From: Paracoccus amoyensis
GTDB lineage: Bacteria > Pseudomonadota > Alphaproteobacteria > Rhodobacterales > Rhodobacteraceae
Direction of reading: 5' to 3'
Length of the DNA: 64,000 bases
Assembly (NCBI RefSeq): GCF_014490725.1
Contig: NZ_JACOQL010000006.1
Coordinates: forward strand, 17,889-81,888
The notes beneath the pieces are model-generated. The model did not search any database and had not been told where the DNA came from. It was given only the letters and a program-made list of their open reading frames with translations. Below, piece by piece: positions 42,369-51,467 of this stretch; position 1 is the stretch's first letter; each line of letters begins with the position of its first letter. Both the position numbers and the translations under genes were made by a program.

Positions 42369-44360
42369 TCAGTTGGCGCCCGCGGTTTTGGGCGTCACCA
42401 GATCGAACCAGAAGTCGAACTCATCCAGATAGGATATCAGCTCCTGCAGCTTGGCGGCATCGCCTTCGATTGTGACCTGCCCATCTGCGACGGCATCCCG
42501 CATCGTCATCTGGCCAAGCGTGATCCTGTCAAGGGTCTCACGGTCCAGCGTGATATCCGCATCGGCATTTTCAAGCTGAAGATCTGCCGTGTGGTTCAGA
42601 ACCCCGTTGCCCAGTTCAAGCGCATAGGTTTCGCCGATATCGGGGAAGCTGAAGTTCAGGGCGATGGTTTTCCTGTCAGCGGCGGGATGGTTCAGCCGCA
42701 CCGCCATATAATCGAAATACAGTTCCAGGCTCATCGCTTTCAGGGTGTCGGGGGTCAGTGTTTTCGGCGCGGGCAGCTGCATCACCCCGTTGCGCAGTTC
42801 CTGGGCGCCGGACAGGTAGAAATTGCGCCAGACCCCGGATTCGGCCTGATAACCCATCTGCTCCAGGGCATTGGCGCCCAGCTCCCTTGCTTGCTGATTT
42901 TCGGGATCGGCAAAGACTACCTTGTCGATAACCTCAGCAACCCAGCGATATTCGCCCTGATCGTAATATGCGCGCGCCTTTTCGATGACCGCATCGGCAC
43001 CGCCCATCATCTCGACATATCGCTTTGCTGCCTCGGTTCGCGGCAGCGGGTTCAGGGTTGCCGGGTTCCCGTCGAACCAGCCGAGGTGATAGACATAGGT
43101 GCCCTTCACATTGTGGCTGTAGGATCCGTAATAGCCTCGGTTCGAAAAGCTCTTCTCGATCGCCTCGGGCAGGGCGAACATCTCGGCTATCTCTTCCTTG
43201 TTATAGCCGTGATTGGCGAGGCGAAGCGTTTCATCGTTGATATATCGATACATGTCGCGCTGCTTTTTCAGGTGATCGACGGCGCGTTCGTTCCCCCAAA
43301 CGGGCCATTGATGCTGGTTGTAGAGGATCTCGATATCGTCGCCCCATGCCGCGATTGCCTGATTGAGGTATTTCGACCATGCAAGCGGATCGCGCAGCTT
43401 GGCTCCGCGCAGCGTATAGGTGTTGTGAAGCATATGGGACGCGGTTTCGGCACCGTTCAGCAGCTTCTTTTCAGGCATGTAAAAAATGAACTCTGACGGC
43501 GCTTCCGAGCCATTGGCCATCAGGAATTCATAGGTCCAGCCGTCGATGACCTCGACATGCCCGCTTTCCGAGATCACATTGGTCGGCGCGATCAGCGTGA
43601 CCGCCCCGGTCGAGGTCGTAGTGCCAAGGCCCGCTCCGACCTGCCCGGTCGGTCCGGCCGGTAGCAGGTTGCCGAACTGGTACGAGGCGCGGCGCGCCAT
43701 CGCATTGCCCGCCAGAACATTTTCGGCCACCGCATGTTCCATGAAGCCTTCCGGCGCATAGATCCTGACCTTGCCCGTGCGCACGTCTTCCTCATCGACG
43801 ATGCCACGCACCCCTCCGAAGTGATCGACATGGCTGTGCGTATAGATCACCGCCACAACAGGCCGGTCCGATCCCCTTGTCTGGCGATAAAGGTCAAGGG
43901 CGGCGCGGGCCGTTTCAGCCGATATCAGCGGGTCGATGATGGTCAGCCCGGTTTCGCCTTCGATGATGGTCATGTTGGCAAGGTCGAGGTTGCGCACCTG
44001 AAAGACGCCCTCTGTCACCTCGAACAGGCCGCCGATCTCGACCAGTTGTGATTGCCGCCACAGGCTGGGATTTACGGTATCGGGGGCGGCGCTGTCGCGC
44101 AGGAAGGCAAACTTGTCGGGATCCCAGGCGGGTTCTCCGGCGGCATCCGTGACGGGTTCGGACGGCAGCGGGGCAAGGAAGCCGCGCCGTGCATCCTCGA
44201 ATGCCTGATTGTCGTCGAATGGCAGAAGTTCGCGCAGCGACGCATTCGCGTCGCGCGTGGCCTCGGTGGCCTGACCGGGCTGCTGTTGCGCCGTCGCTGC
44301 GTAAGGGGCGGCAAAGGCCAGCATCGTACTCAGCGCCAGCCAGGAAATTGAGCTTCTCAT
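42369..44360 (-). CDS. Alkyl/aryl sulfatase, metallo-beta-lactamase type, copy 2
   Basis: A 663-aa paralog of the 37636 gene: signal MRSSISWLALSTMLAFAAPYAATA, THSHVDHFGGVRGI, LNGAETASHMLHNTYTLRGAK, QHQWPVWGN and a C-terminal SCP2-like domain (NFSFPDIGETYALELGNGVLN). The two copies share the whole layout but differ at many positions, so they are an old duplication and may prefer different chain lengths. It is the first or second gene of a leftward unit after the GMC oxidoreductase, 23 bases apart. Confidence 0.92.
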   Translation of the reverse strand: MRSSISWLALSTMLAFAAPYAATAQQQPGQATEATRDANASLRELLPFDDNQAFEDARRGFLAPLPSEPVTDAAGEPAWDPDKFAFLRDSAAPDTVNPSLWRQSQLVEIGGLFEVTEGVFQVRNLDLANMTIIEGETGLTIIDPLISAETARAALDLYRQTRGSDRPVVAVIYTHSHVDHFGGVRGIVDEEDVRTGKVRIYAPEGFMEHAVAENVLAGNAMARRASYQFGNLLPAGPTGQVGAGLGTTTSTGAVTLIAPTNVISESGHVEVIDGWTYEFLMANGSEAPSEFIFYMPEKKLLNGAETASHMLHNTYTLRGAKLRDPLAWSKYLNQAIAAWGDDIEILYNQHQWPVWGNERAVDHLKKQRDMYRYINDETLRLANHGYNKEEIAEMFALPEAIEKSFSNRGYYGSYSHNVKGTYVYHLGWFDGNPATLNPLPRTEAAKRYVEMMGGADAVIEKARAYYDQGEYRWVAEVIDKVVFADPENQQARELGANALEQMGYQAESGVWRNFYLSGAQELRNGVMQLPAPKTLTPDTLKAMSLELYFDYMAVRLNHPAADRKTIALNFSFPDIGETYALELGNGVLNHTADLQLENADADITLDRETLDRITLGQMTMRDAVADGQVTIEGDAAKLQELISYLDEFDFWFDLVTPKTAGAN

Positions 44361-44383
44361 TGAATGTTCCCTTTTGTTTCAGA

Positions 44384-46072
44384 TCAGGAATTGGCGACTG
44401 CCTGCGCAGTTGCTTCCGGCAGCTCGCGGGTGTTATTGTCGCGGTCTGGAATGAAGGACATCGCGCGTTCGGCAAGCGCGGTGATGGTCAGGCTGGGGTT
44501 GACGCCCAGATTGGCCGAAATCGTCGAGCCATCGATCACATAGAGGTTTTCATAGTTGAAGACCCGGTTCTTGCGGTCGATCACCCCCTTTTCCGGCGTA
44601 TCGGCCATCCCGCAACCGCCCATGCAATGCGCCGTCATGGGAACATTGAACAGAATTTCCGACATCGAACTGAGCGCCACGCCGCCGGTCGCCTTAGCGG
44701 CCATTTTCGCGAATGCGTTGGCTTCGGGAATGAAGGTCGGGATCCGGTCCCCATGCGATGCCATCTTGCGCATGAAGGGCCAGTACCATGGCCGTGTCAT
44801 GCGAAAATCCAGATGTCCGTCGATGGTCTGCATGACCAGGAATAGGACCGTCTCATTCGCGAAATGCCGCGGCAGCAGGCTTCTCATGCCGGTGATCGGC
44901 CTGGTAACCAGCAGTTTCCCCAATGCGCCCAGCCATGCCAGCGGACGCGTCATGCCCGGCCTGCCGCCGGTGAGGACGGTGGACAGCCCACTCATCAGGT
45001 TCGATCCGCGCGGATAGCGCACCGCCTCGATATGGGTATGCTCGTTGATATAGATGCCCGATCCGATCGCGATCCCGGTCGAGAGATCCTGCTTGGATCC
45101 GGGGTAGCGCATGCCGAGAATCGATTCGGCATTGGTGCGGACACGCTTGCCCAGATCATCGGAAATGCGCGGCAGCGAGCCTTTTTCCTTCAGCCTGAAC
45201 AGCAGATTCTGCGTCCCCAACGACGATGCCGCAAGGATTACATTGCGCGCGCGCCATGTCCGTTTCGGACCGCGCCCCCAGGTCGGTTCGGAAACCACCT
45301 CGTATCCCTGCGCGCCATCTGCGGCGCCACCCAGTGGGCGGATGTCCACCACTTTCGTTTCGGCATGGACCTGCGCCCCGCGCTTTTCCGCGAGATAAAG
45401 GTAATTCTTGTCCAGCGTGTTCTTGGCATTATAGCGGCAGCCGACCATGCAGCCGCCGCAGCTGTTGCAGGAATTGCGGGCCGGTCCCTCGCCGCCGAAA
45501 TAGGGGTCGGGATATTCAGTGCCGGGCGCATCGCCTTCGTCACCAAAGAAGACGCCGACATCGGTCAGATAAAAGCTGTCCTCAATGCCACCGGCCTTTG
45601 CCATGTCCTTCAGCTTCCAGTCGGCTGCCGATGGCCGCTGGTTCTCGGTGACGCCCAGCATCCGCTTGGCGGTCGTATAATGCTGCGGCATGACCTTGTT
45701 CCAATCATCAAGATCGGCCCAATCGCCCTCGTTCCAGACCGAATCGGGCGGCACCAGCAGGGTCTGGGCATAGGTAATCGATCCGCCGCCGACCGCATTG
45801 CCGTGCAGGATCAGAACATGGCGGAACAGTGCGAGGTTCAGAAAGCCCCGAAGCCTCAGACTGGGCTTCCACAGATAGTCCCAGAATTTCCAGTTGGTCT
45901 TTGGCAGGTTGTCGGGCGTCCAGCGGCGCCCCTGTTCCAGCACCACAACATCATAGCCTTTTTCTGTCAGCCGACATGCGGAAACGGACCCGCCGAAGCC
46001 TGATCCGACAATCAGATAGTCACAGTCGAATTTCTCCAAGATTATCTCCCCATCGCCTATTCCGCCGCTCAT
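44384..46072 (-). CDS. GMC-family FAD oxidoreductase (long-chain alcohol/cholesterol oxidase type)
   Basis: The FAD-binding signature DYLIVGSGFGGSVSACRLTEKGYDVVVLEQG is near the N-terminus. CNSCGGCMVGCRYNAKNTLDKNYLYLAEKRGA resembles the Cys-rich segment of GMC-like long-chain alcohol dehydrogenases. The C-terminal IDGSTISANLGVNPSLTITALAERAM completes the fold. ATG 46072 is chosen; TTG 46039 with GGGGAG six bases upstream, and TTG 46093, are alternatives. Probable role: oxidation of the fatty alcohol released by the adjacent sulfatase. Confidence 0.88.
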   Translation of the reverse strand: MSGGIGDGEIILEKFDCDYLIVGSGFGGSVSACRLTEKGYDVVVLEQGRRWTPDNLPKTNWKFWDYLWKPSLRLRGFLNLALFRHVLILHGNAVGGGSITYAQTLLVPPDSVWNEGDWADLDDWNKVMPQHYTTAKRMLGVTENQRPSAADWKLKDMAKAGGIEDSFYLTDVGVFFGDEGDAPGTEYPDPYFGGEGPARNSCNSCGGCMVGCRYNAKNTLDKNYLYLAEKRGAQVHAETKVVDIRPLGGAADGAQGYEVVSEPTWGRGPKRTWRARNVILAASSLGTQNLLFRLKEKGSLPRISDDLGKRVRTNAESILGMRYPGSKQDLSTGIAIGSGIYINEHTHIEAVRYPRGSNLMSGLSTVLTGGRPGMTRPLAWLGALGKLLVTRPITGMRSLLPRHFANETVLFLVMQTIDGHLDFRMTRPWYWPFMRKMASHGDRIPTFIPEANAFAKMAAKATGGVALSSMSEILFNVPMTAHCMGGCGMADTPEKGVIDRKNRVFNYENLYVIDGSTISANLGVNPSLTITALAERAMSFIPDRDNNTRELPEATAQAVANS

Positions 46073-46093
46073 CGGGCGCTTCGGTAAATTCAA

Positions 46094-46406
46094 GCCTCTG
46101 GTGGTCTTCAGTCAGCATCGGCCTATCCCGCCATCATGCCCGATTTCTGAGCCGATACTTTGCCGCAGGCGCGCAGATTTTGGATTTCACGCGCCAAATT
46201 GGTCTGCTTCAGCTTCTTCAGACAACGGTTGCGCATATGCGGTGACTGGATGCAGGCGGCGACGGGGCCGCCCAAGTTCTCGGCTGCATGCCGTGCAGTG
46301 CCGATATTGGCGCGCTAGCTCAAATTTTTATCGCTTCGCCTCAAGCGCAGGAATGCGGCAGCTGCGAAAAAAGCGCATCGACAACCGAATCCATTGGAGA
46401 GAGATC
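46094..46406. other. Intergenic region upstream of phasin
   Basis: 313 bases between the divergent oxidoreductase and phasin genes. No gene is supported. Both promoters must lie here; GGAGAGAG directly precedes the phasin ATG. Confidence 0.5.
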
Positions 46407-46787
46407 ATGACCACGAAGAAAGCCGCCGACAAAGCCCCGGTCTCGACCCGCGTCACCGCCGCACTGGGCGATGTGCGTGCGAATGCGGGCCTCGTTTCCG
46501 GCGCGTTCGGCGCCAGCGGCAAGGCCTATGTTTCTGGCATCGTCGCCCTTGGCAGCGCCATTGCCGGCTTTGGCCGCGAAACCGTCGCCGAATTCGGGCA
46601 GCATGCGAAAGCGACGCTGGACGCCCGCAGCATCCGCGAGGTTGCCGAACTGCAGGCCGGATGGGTTCAGCACCGCGTCGAGACCGCGACCGCGCAGGCC
46701 AAGGAACTTGCCGATCTGACCCGCGAGAAGACCGAAGAGGTGATCGAGCCCTTCACCGCGCTGCTGAAGCAGGACAAGGCGGCCTGA
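46407..46787 (+). CDS. Phasin family protein (PHA granule-associated)
   Basis: ATG 46407 gives a 126-aa protein MTTKKAADKAPVSTRVTAALGD. An Ala/Gly-rich start leads to phasin helices (SGIVALGSAIAGFGRETVAEFGQHAKATLDARSIREVAELQAGWVQ and VETATAQAKELADLTREKTEEVIEPF). Phasins coat PHA granules and control their size. It is first in the PHA gene row. Confidence 0.9.
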   Translation: MTTKKAADKAPVSTRVTAALGDVRANAGLVSGAFGASGKAYVSGIVALGSAIAGFGRETVAEFGQHAKATLDARSIREVAELQAGWVQHRVETATAQAKELADLTREKTEEVIEPFTALLKQDKAA

Positions 46788-46793
46788 TCGCAG

Positions 46794-46823
46794 GGCCCGG
46801 CTGGCGAAAGCTTCGGCCGGGCC
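46794..46823 (+). terminator. Hairpin between phasin and acyl-CoA synthetase
   Basis: GGCCCGGC (46794-46801) and GCCGGGCC (46816-46823) form an eight-base stem around a 14-base loop. There is no T tract, so it is more likely an attenuator or mRNA-stabilising stem that lets phasin be made in excess. Confidence 0.45.
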
Positions 46824-46852
46824 AATCCAGAACCTTTGTGGGAGGAGCAAAG

Positions 46853-48489
46853 ATGAATCGCCCGTGGACCAGAAGCTACGAATCCGGCGTGCCTGGCGAA
46901 ATCGACGCCGATGTCTATCCGTCGACCGTCGCGCTGTTCAGCAAGGCCTGCGCCGAATATGCGGACAAGCCCGCCTTTGAATGTTTCGGCCGGACCATGA
47001 CCTATGCCGAGGTGGACCGCGCCGCCGATGCCGTCGCCGCCTGGCTGCAACAGCGTCTGGGCGTCAAGCGCGGTGACCGGGTGGCGCTGATGTCGCCCAA
47101 TATCTTCGCCTTTCCTGTGGCCATGCTGGGCATTCACCGCGCCGGTGCGGCACAGGTCAATGTGAACCCGCTTTATACCCCGCATGAGCTGCGCCACCAG
47201 CTGCAGGATTCGGGCGCGGAAACGATCATCATCTTTGCCGGCTCGACCCCGACGCTGGCCGAAATCATCGACGAAACCCCGGTCAGGACCGTCATCACGG
47301 TTGATCTGGGCGATGCCGCCGGGGTCGCGATCCCGACGCCGCCCCGCGATCCACGCCTGACGGATGCGGTCCGCTTTGCCGATGTGCTGAGCGAAGGCAC
47401 CGGGCTGGTGCTGGAACCGGTCGAGCTGACCGGCGATGATACGCTGTTCTTCCAATATACCGGTGGCACCACCGGCCCATCGAAGGGCGCGGTGCTGAGC
47501 CATCGCAATCTGGTCGCGAATGTCCAGCAGTTCACCGCCCATATGCCCGAAGCGGTCGAGCCGGGCCGCGAGGTGCTGGTGATGGCGCTGCCGCTGTATC
47601 ACATCTTCGGACTGATGGTGATGCATGCCTTATGACGGTCGGCGCGAAGGTCATTCTGATCCCGAACCCCCGCGACACCGACGCTTTCATCGGCGCGATC
47701 CGCAACGCGAAATTCACCGTCATCCCCGGCGTGAACACGCTGTTCCAGTTGCTGCTGGCCAGCCCGGCGATGAAGGATGTCGATATCTCGGCGCTGAAGG
47801 TCGCCATCGGTGGCGGTGCGGCGGTGATCCGCGACACCTCGGAAAAGTGGAAGGCGCTGACCGGCAAGCATATCAAGGAAGGTTACGGCCTGTCCGAGAC
47901 CTCGCCGATCCTGTGCATCAACCCGATGTCGGTCGCCGAATTCACCGAAACCTGCGGGTTGCCGGTCCCCTCGACCGATATCAAGCTGATCGACGATGAG
48001 GGCCGCGAAGTGGCCGAAGGCGAGGCGGGCGAGATCTGCGCCAAGGGGCCGCAGGTGATGCGCGGTTACTGGAACAATGACGAGGCCAATGCCTCGGCCT
48101 TCACGCCCGACGGTTATTTCAAGACCGGCGATGTCGGCATGCTGACCGCGGGCGGCTTCGTGAAGATCGTCGATCGCAAGAAGGACATGGTGATCGTCTC
48201 GGGCTTCAACGTCTATCCCAACGAGATCGAGGCCACCGTCACCGCCGCCCATGGCGTCGCCGAATGCGCCTGTATCGGTGTTCCGAGCGATAAGACCGGC
48301 GAGGCGCTGCGCGTCTATGTCGTCAAGGCCCCCTTCGCCGAGGCAAGCGCCGATGACATCATCGCCCACTGCCGCACCGAACTCGCCGGCTACAAGGTGC
48401 CGCGCCAGATCGTCTTCGTGGACGCGCTGCCCAAATCCAACGTTGGCAAGATCCTGCGCCGCGAGCTGCGCAAGCTGGCGGAAGGCTGA
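46853..48489 (+). pseudogene. Long-chain acyl-CoA synthetase (FadD-like), split by a frameshift at 47632-47635
   Basis: From ATG 46853 (GGAGGAG upstream) the first part reads MNRPWTRSYESGVPGEIDADVYPS with FFQYTGGTTGPSKGAVLSH (AMP-binding) and stops at 47635 within LPLYHIFGLMVMHAL. The second part begins ATG 47632 in the -1 frame (MTVGAKVILIPNPRD) and carries EGYGLSETSP, GYFKTGDVG, DRKKDMVIVSGFNVYP and PKSNVGKILRRELR. Together they make a full-length enzyme that would activate fatty acids. The parts overlap as ATGA, so reinitiation could still yield two chains; a one-base sequence error is also possible. Confidence 0.85.
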
Positions 48490-48499
48490 GGACGTGACC

Positions 48500-48967
48500 A
48501 TGACCATACCGAACAATTACAGCACCCGGACGCTGAAGGATTTCGTCGGCCATGATTTCGGCGCGACCGAACCCGTCACCATCAGCCAGTCCGATATCAA
48601 CGACTTCGCCCGGATCACCGGCGACCATCAGTGGATCCATGTCGATGTCGAACGGGCCCGCGCGGAAAGCCCCTTTGGCGGCCCGGTGGCGCATGGCTTT
48701 CTGACGCTGTCGCTACTGGCCTCGGCCGTGCAGGAGGCGGGCATCGTGCCCGCCGATGCTGCGGGCGCGATCAATTACGGGCTGGACAATGTGCGCTTCC
48801 TTGCGCCCGTCCCGGCCGGTGCCCGCGTCACCGCCAGCTTTGTCCTGAAGGAGATCGAGGACAAGGGACCGAAAGGCCAGCTTCTGCGCCTGTCCGCCGT
48901 GCTGAATATCGAGGGCTCGGAAAAGCCCGCGATCATCGGCGACGTGCTGGCGCTGGTTATGGGATAG
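48500..48967 (+). CDS. MaoC-family (R)-specific enoyl-CoA hydratase
   Basis: A 155-aa hotdog-fold protein. SQSDINDFARITGDHQWIHVDVERARAESPFGGPVAHGFLTLSLL holds the catalytic Asp/His of the hydratase motif. Enzymes of this type convert enoyl-CoA from beta-oxidation into (R)-3-hydroxyacyl-CoA, the PHA synthase substrate. It sits between the acyl-CoA synthetase and the PHA synthase, which supports a PhaJ-like role. Confidence 0.88.
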   Translation: MTIPNNYSTRTLKDFVGHDFGATEPVTISQSDINDFARITGDHQWIHVDVERARAESPFGGPVAHGFLTLSLLASAVQEAGIVPADAAGAINYGLDNVRFLAPVPAGARVTASFVLKEIEDKGPKGQLLRLSAVLNIEGSEKPAIIGDVLALVMG

Positions 48968-48976
48968 GAGGAACCA

Positions 48977-50611
48977 ATGGCACGCAATCGTATTGAAACC
49001 GCGACGGATCTGGCCCAGTCGGCCGCGCGCTTCTACGTCAAGATGCTGAGCCAGCCGATGACCGCGCTGAGCGGCATCATGGCGCTGAATCAGGAAATCG
49101 CCAGAAGCCTTGCCGGGGCGTCCGAACTGGAAGCCGACAAGGGCGACAAGCGCTTCAAGGATCCGGTCTGGGCCAGCAATCCCGGCTATCGGGTGCTGAT
49201 GCAGACCTATCTGGCCTGGCAGCGCGGCATCGACAATTGGGTCGATGCGCTGGATGTGCCCGCCCGCGACAAGCTGCGGGTCAAGCTGGTGGCGAATCTT
49301 TTCACCGATGCGCTGGCACCGACGAATACGCTGGGGGGCAACCCGGCTGCGATGAAGGCGACGCTGGAACAGGGCGGCAACAACCTGATCGCCGGCTTGC
49401 AGAACTTCGTTGAGGACATGGCGGGCAATAACGGCCTGCCCTCGATGGTGGACAAGACGAAGTTCCGGGTGGGCGAGAATATTGGCACCACCGCTGGCAA
49501 GGTCGTTCATACCGAGCCTCATCTGGAACTGATCCAGTATCAGCCCGCGACGCCCGAAGTCTACAAGACCCCGATCTTCATCGTCCCGCCGCAGATCAAC
49601 AAATTCTATATCTGGGATCTGGCACCGGGCCGGTCCATCGTCGAATTCCTGCTGTCGCAGGGCCATCAGGTCTTTATCGTCAGCTGGCGCAACCCGACCG
49701 CCGAACAGGCGGATTGGGACATGGAAAGCTATGTCGAGGCGCTGGATCGCGCCTCGGAAGTGGCCTGCGAGATCTCTGGTTCCGACAGGCTGAACCTTGT
49801 CGGTGCCTGCTCGGGCGGGATCACGGCGGCGCTGACCATCGCGCTGTGGGGGGCGCGCGGCATCAAGCGGGCGGAAAGCTTTTCCGTGCTGGTCGCGATC
49901 CTTGACGTGGCGGGCAACAAGGACACCTCGATGGGGCTGTTCGCCAATCTGGAAACGCTGGAGCTTGCCCGGCTGTTCTCGCGCTCGAAAGGGGTGATGG
50001 GCGGCAGCGATCTGGAACGTGCCTTTGCCTGGCTGCGCCCCAATGATCTGATCTGGGCCTATTGGGTGAACAATTACCTGCTAGGCAAGGATCCGCAGGC
50101 TTTCGACATCCTCTACTGGAACGCCGATACCACCAACCTGCCGGCGGCGCTGCATGGCGACATGATGGACCTGCTGGAATTCGGCGGGCTGACCGGCGGC
50201 AACGGCCCGACCATCGGCGGCCACAAGCTGGAGCTGGGCCAGATCACCTGCGACACGCTGGTTCTGGGCGGCGAAAGCGATCACATCACCCCCTGGGACG
50301 GCACCTATCTGACGACGAACGGTCTGGGCGGCACATGGCAATATGTGCTTAGCCAGTCGGGTCATATCCAGTCGTTGATCAACCCGCCCGGCAATCCCAA
50401 GGCGCGCTACTATACCAATAGCGCCAATCCCGGCACGCCGCAGGAATTCCTGGCCGGGGCCGAGGAGCATCAGGGCACATGGTGGCTGCACTGGGCCGAA
50501 TGGCTGGCCGGTCACGGCGGCGAGAAGGTCGCTGCGCCCAAGACCCTGGGGTCGAAGGCGCATCAGCCGGGCGTCGACGCGCCGGGAACCTATGTCCTGA
50601 TGGCGGCCTGA
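48977..50611 (+). CDS. phaC: Class I poly(3-hydroxyalkanoate) synthase
   Basis: A 544-aa protein. The synthase box is NLVGACSGGITAAL with nucleophile Cys278; WRNPTAEQADWDMESYV and HITPWDGTYL...SGHIQSLINPPGNPKARY provide catalytic Asp and His. A leading AGGAGG decides the start. It polymerises (R)-3-hydroxyacyl-CoA into granules. Length and single-subunit form fit class I. It is followed by a depolymerase, 28 bases downstream. Confidence 0.93.
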   Translation: MARNRIETATDLAQSAARFYVKMLSQPMTALSGIMALNQEIARSLAGASELEADKGDKRFKDPVWASNPGYRVLMQTYLAWQRGIDNWVDALDVPARDKLRVKLVANLFTDALAPTNTLGGNPAAMKATLEQGGNNLIAGLQNFVEDMAGNNGLPSMVDKTKFRVGENIGTTAGKVVHTEPHLELIQYQPATPEVYKTPIFIVPPQINKFYIWDLAPGRSIVEFLLSQGHQVFIVSWRNPTAEQADWDMESYVEALDRASEVACEISGSDRLNLVGACSGGITAALTIALWGARGIKRAESFSVLVAILDVAGNKDTSMGLFANLETLELARLFSRSKGVMGGSDLERAFAWLRPNDLIWAYWVNNYLLGKDPQAFDILYWNADTTNLPAALHGDMMDLLEFGGLTGGNGPTIGGHKLELGQITCDTLVLGGESDHITPWDGTYLTTNGLGGTWQYVLSQSGHIQSLINPPGNPKARYYTNSANPGTPQEFLAGAEEHQGTWWLHWAEWLAGHGGEKVAAPKTLGSKAHQPGVDAPGTYVLMAA

Positions 50612-50639
50612 GAGCGCTGCGAAGAAAGCGAGGCAGGCG

Positions 50640-51467
50640 ATGGAAAGCAAAACCGATATCAGGACCACACGTATCGGCCGGCAGGAATTGCGCTATGCGC
50701 TGATGGGGCCGGCCGATGCCGAACGGGTGCTGCTGCTGTTCAACGGCATCGGTGCCAGCCTCGAATCGGTCGCGCCTTTCGCCGCCCATTTCCGGCATAT
50801 GCGCATCCTGACCTTCGACGTGCCCGGCGTCGGCGGCTCGCCCGCGCCGCATCTGCCCTACCGGTTCAGCTGGCTGTCGCGGCTGGCTGGCCGGCTTCTG
50901 GATCAGCTGGGCATCGGCGCGGTCGATGTCTTCGGCGTGTCCTGGGGCGGGGCGCTGGCGCAGCAATTCGTTCGCGACCACCCCGAACGCTGCCGGTCGC
51001 TGACCCTTGCCGCGACCTCGGCCGGGTTCGTCATGGTTCCCGGCAATCTCAAGGTGCTGACGAAGATGGCGACCCCGCGCCGCTATACCGATCCGGATTA
51101 CATGCGCGAGGTCGGCCCCGACATCTATGGCGGCATGTTCCGGCTGGACCGCGCGCTTCTGGCCGAACATATCGACGCGCTGCGGCCGGGCACCTCGCGC
51201 GGGTATCTGTATCAGCTGCTGGCCGGGGCCGGCTGGACAAGCTGGCTGTGGCTGCCGCAGATCAGGATCCCGGTGCTGATCGTCATGGGCGCCGACGATC
51301 CCATCGTGCCAGAGGTGAATGGCCGGCTGCTGGCAAAGCGGCTGCCCGATGCCCGGCTGAAGGTGGTCGATTGCGGCCACCTGTTCATCCTGACCCAGCC
51401 CGAGATGACGGCGCACATGGTGGAACAGTTCATTCTGGACCATGAATCGGCCCGGACCAGCAGATGA
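50640..51467 (+). CDS. phaZ: Intracellular PHA depolymerase, alpha/beta hydrolase (PhaZ type)
   Basis: A 275-aa alpha/beta hydrolase: LLLFNGIGASLESVAPFAAHF, LTFDVPGVGGSPAPHLPYRF, FGVSWGGALAQQFVRDHPERC (nucleophile Ser in GVSWGG), late MGADDPIVPEVNGR (Asp) and VDCGHLFILTQPE (His). The FNGIGA and DVPGVGGS segments match medium-chain PHA depolymerases of pseudomonads. It would recycle stored polymer. Its stop overlaps the next start (ATGA). Confidence 0.88.
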   Translation: MESKTDIRTTRIGRQELRYALMGPADAERVLLLFNGIGASLESVAPFAAHFRHMRILTFDVPGVGGSPAPHLPYRFSWLSRLAGRLLDQLGIGAVDVFGVSWGGALAQQFVRDHPERCRSLTLAATSAGFVMVPGNLKVLTKMATPRRYTDPDYMREVGPDIYGGMFRLDRALLAEHIDALRPGTSRGYLYQLLAGAGWTSWLWLPQIRIPVLIVMGADDPIVPEVNGRLLAKRLPDARLKVVDCGHLFILTQPEMTAHMVEQFILDHESARTSR

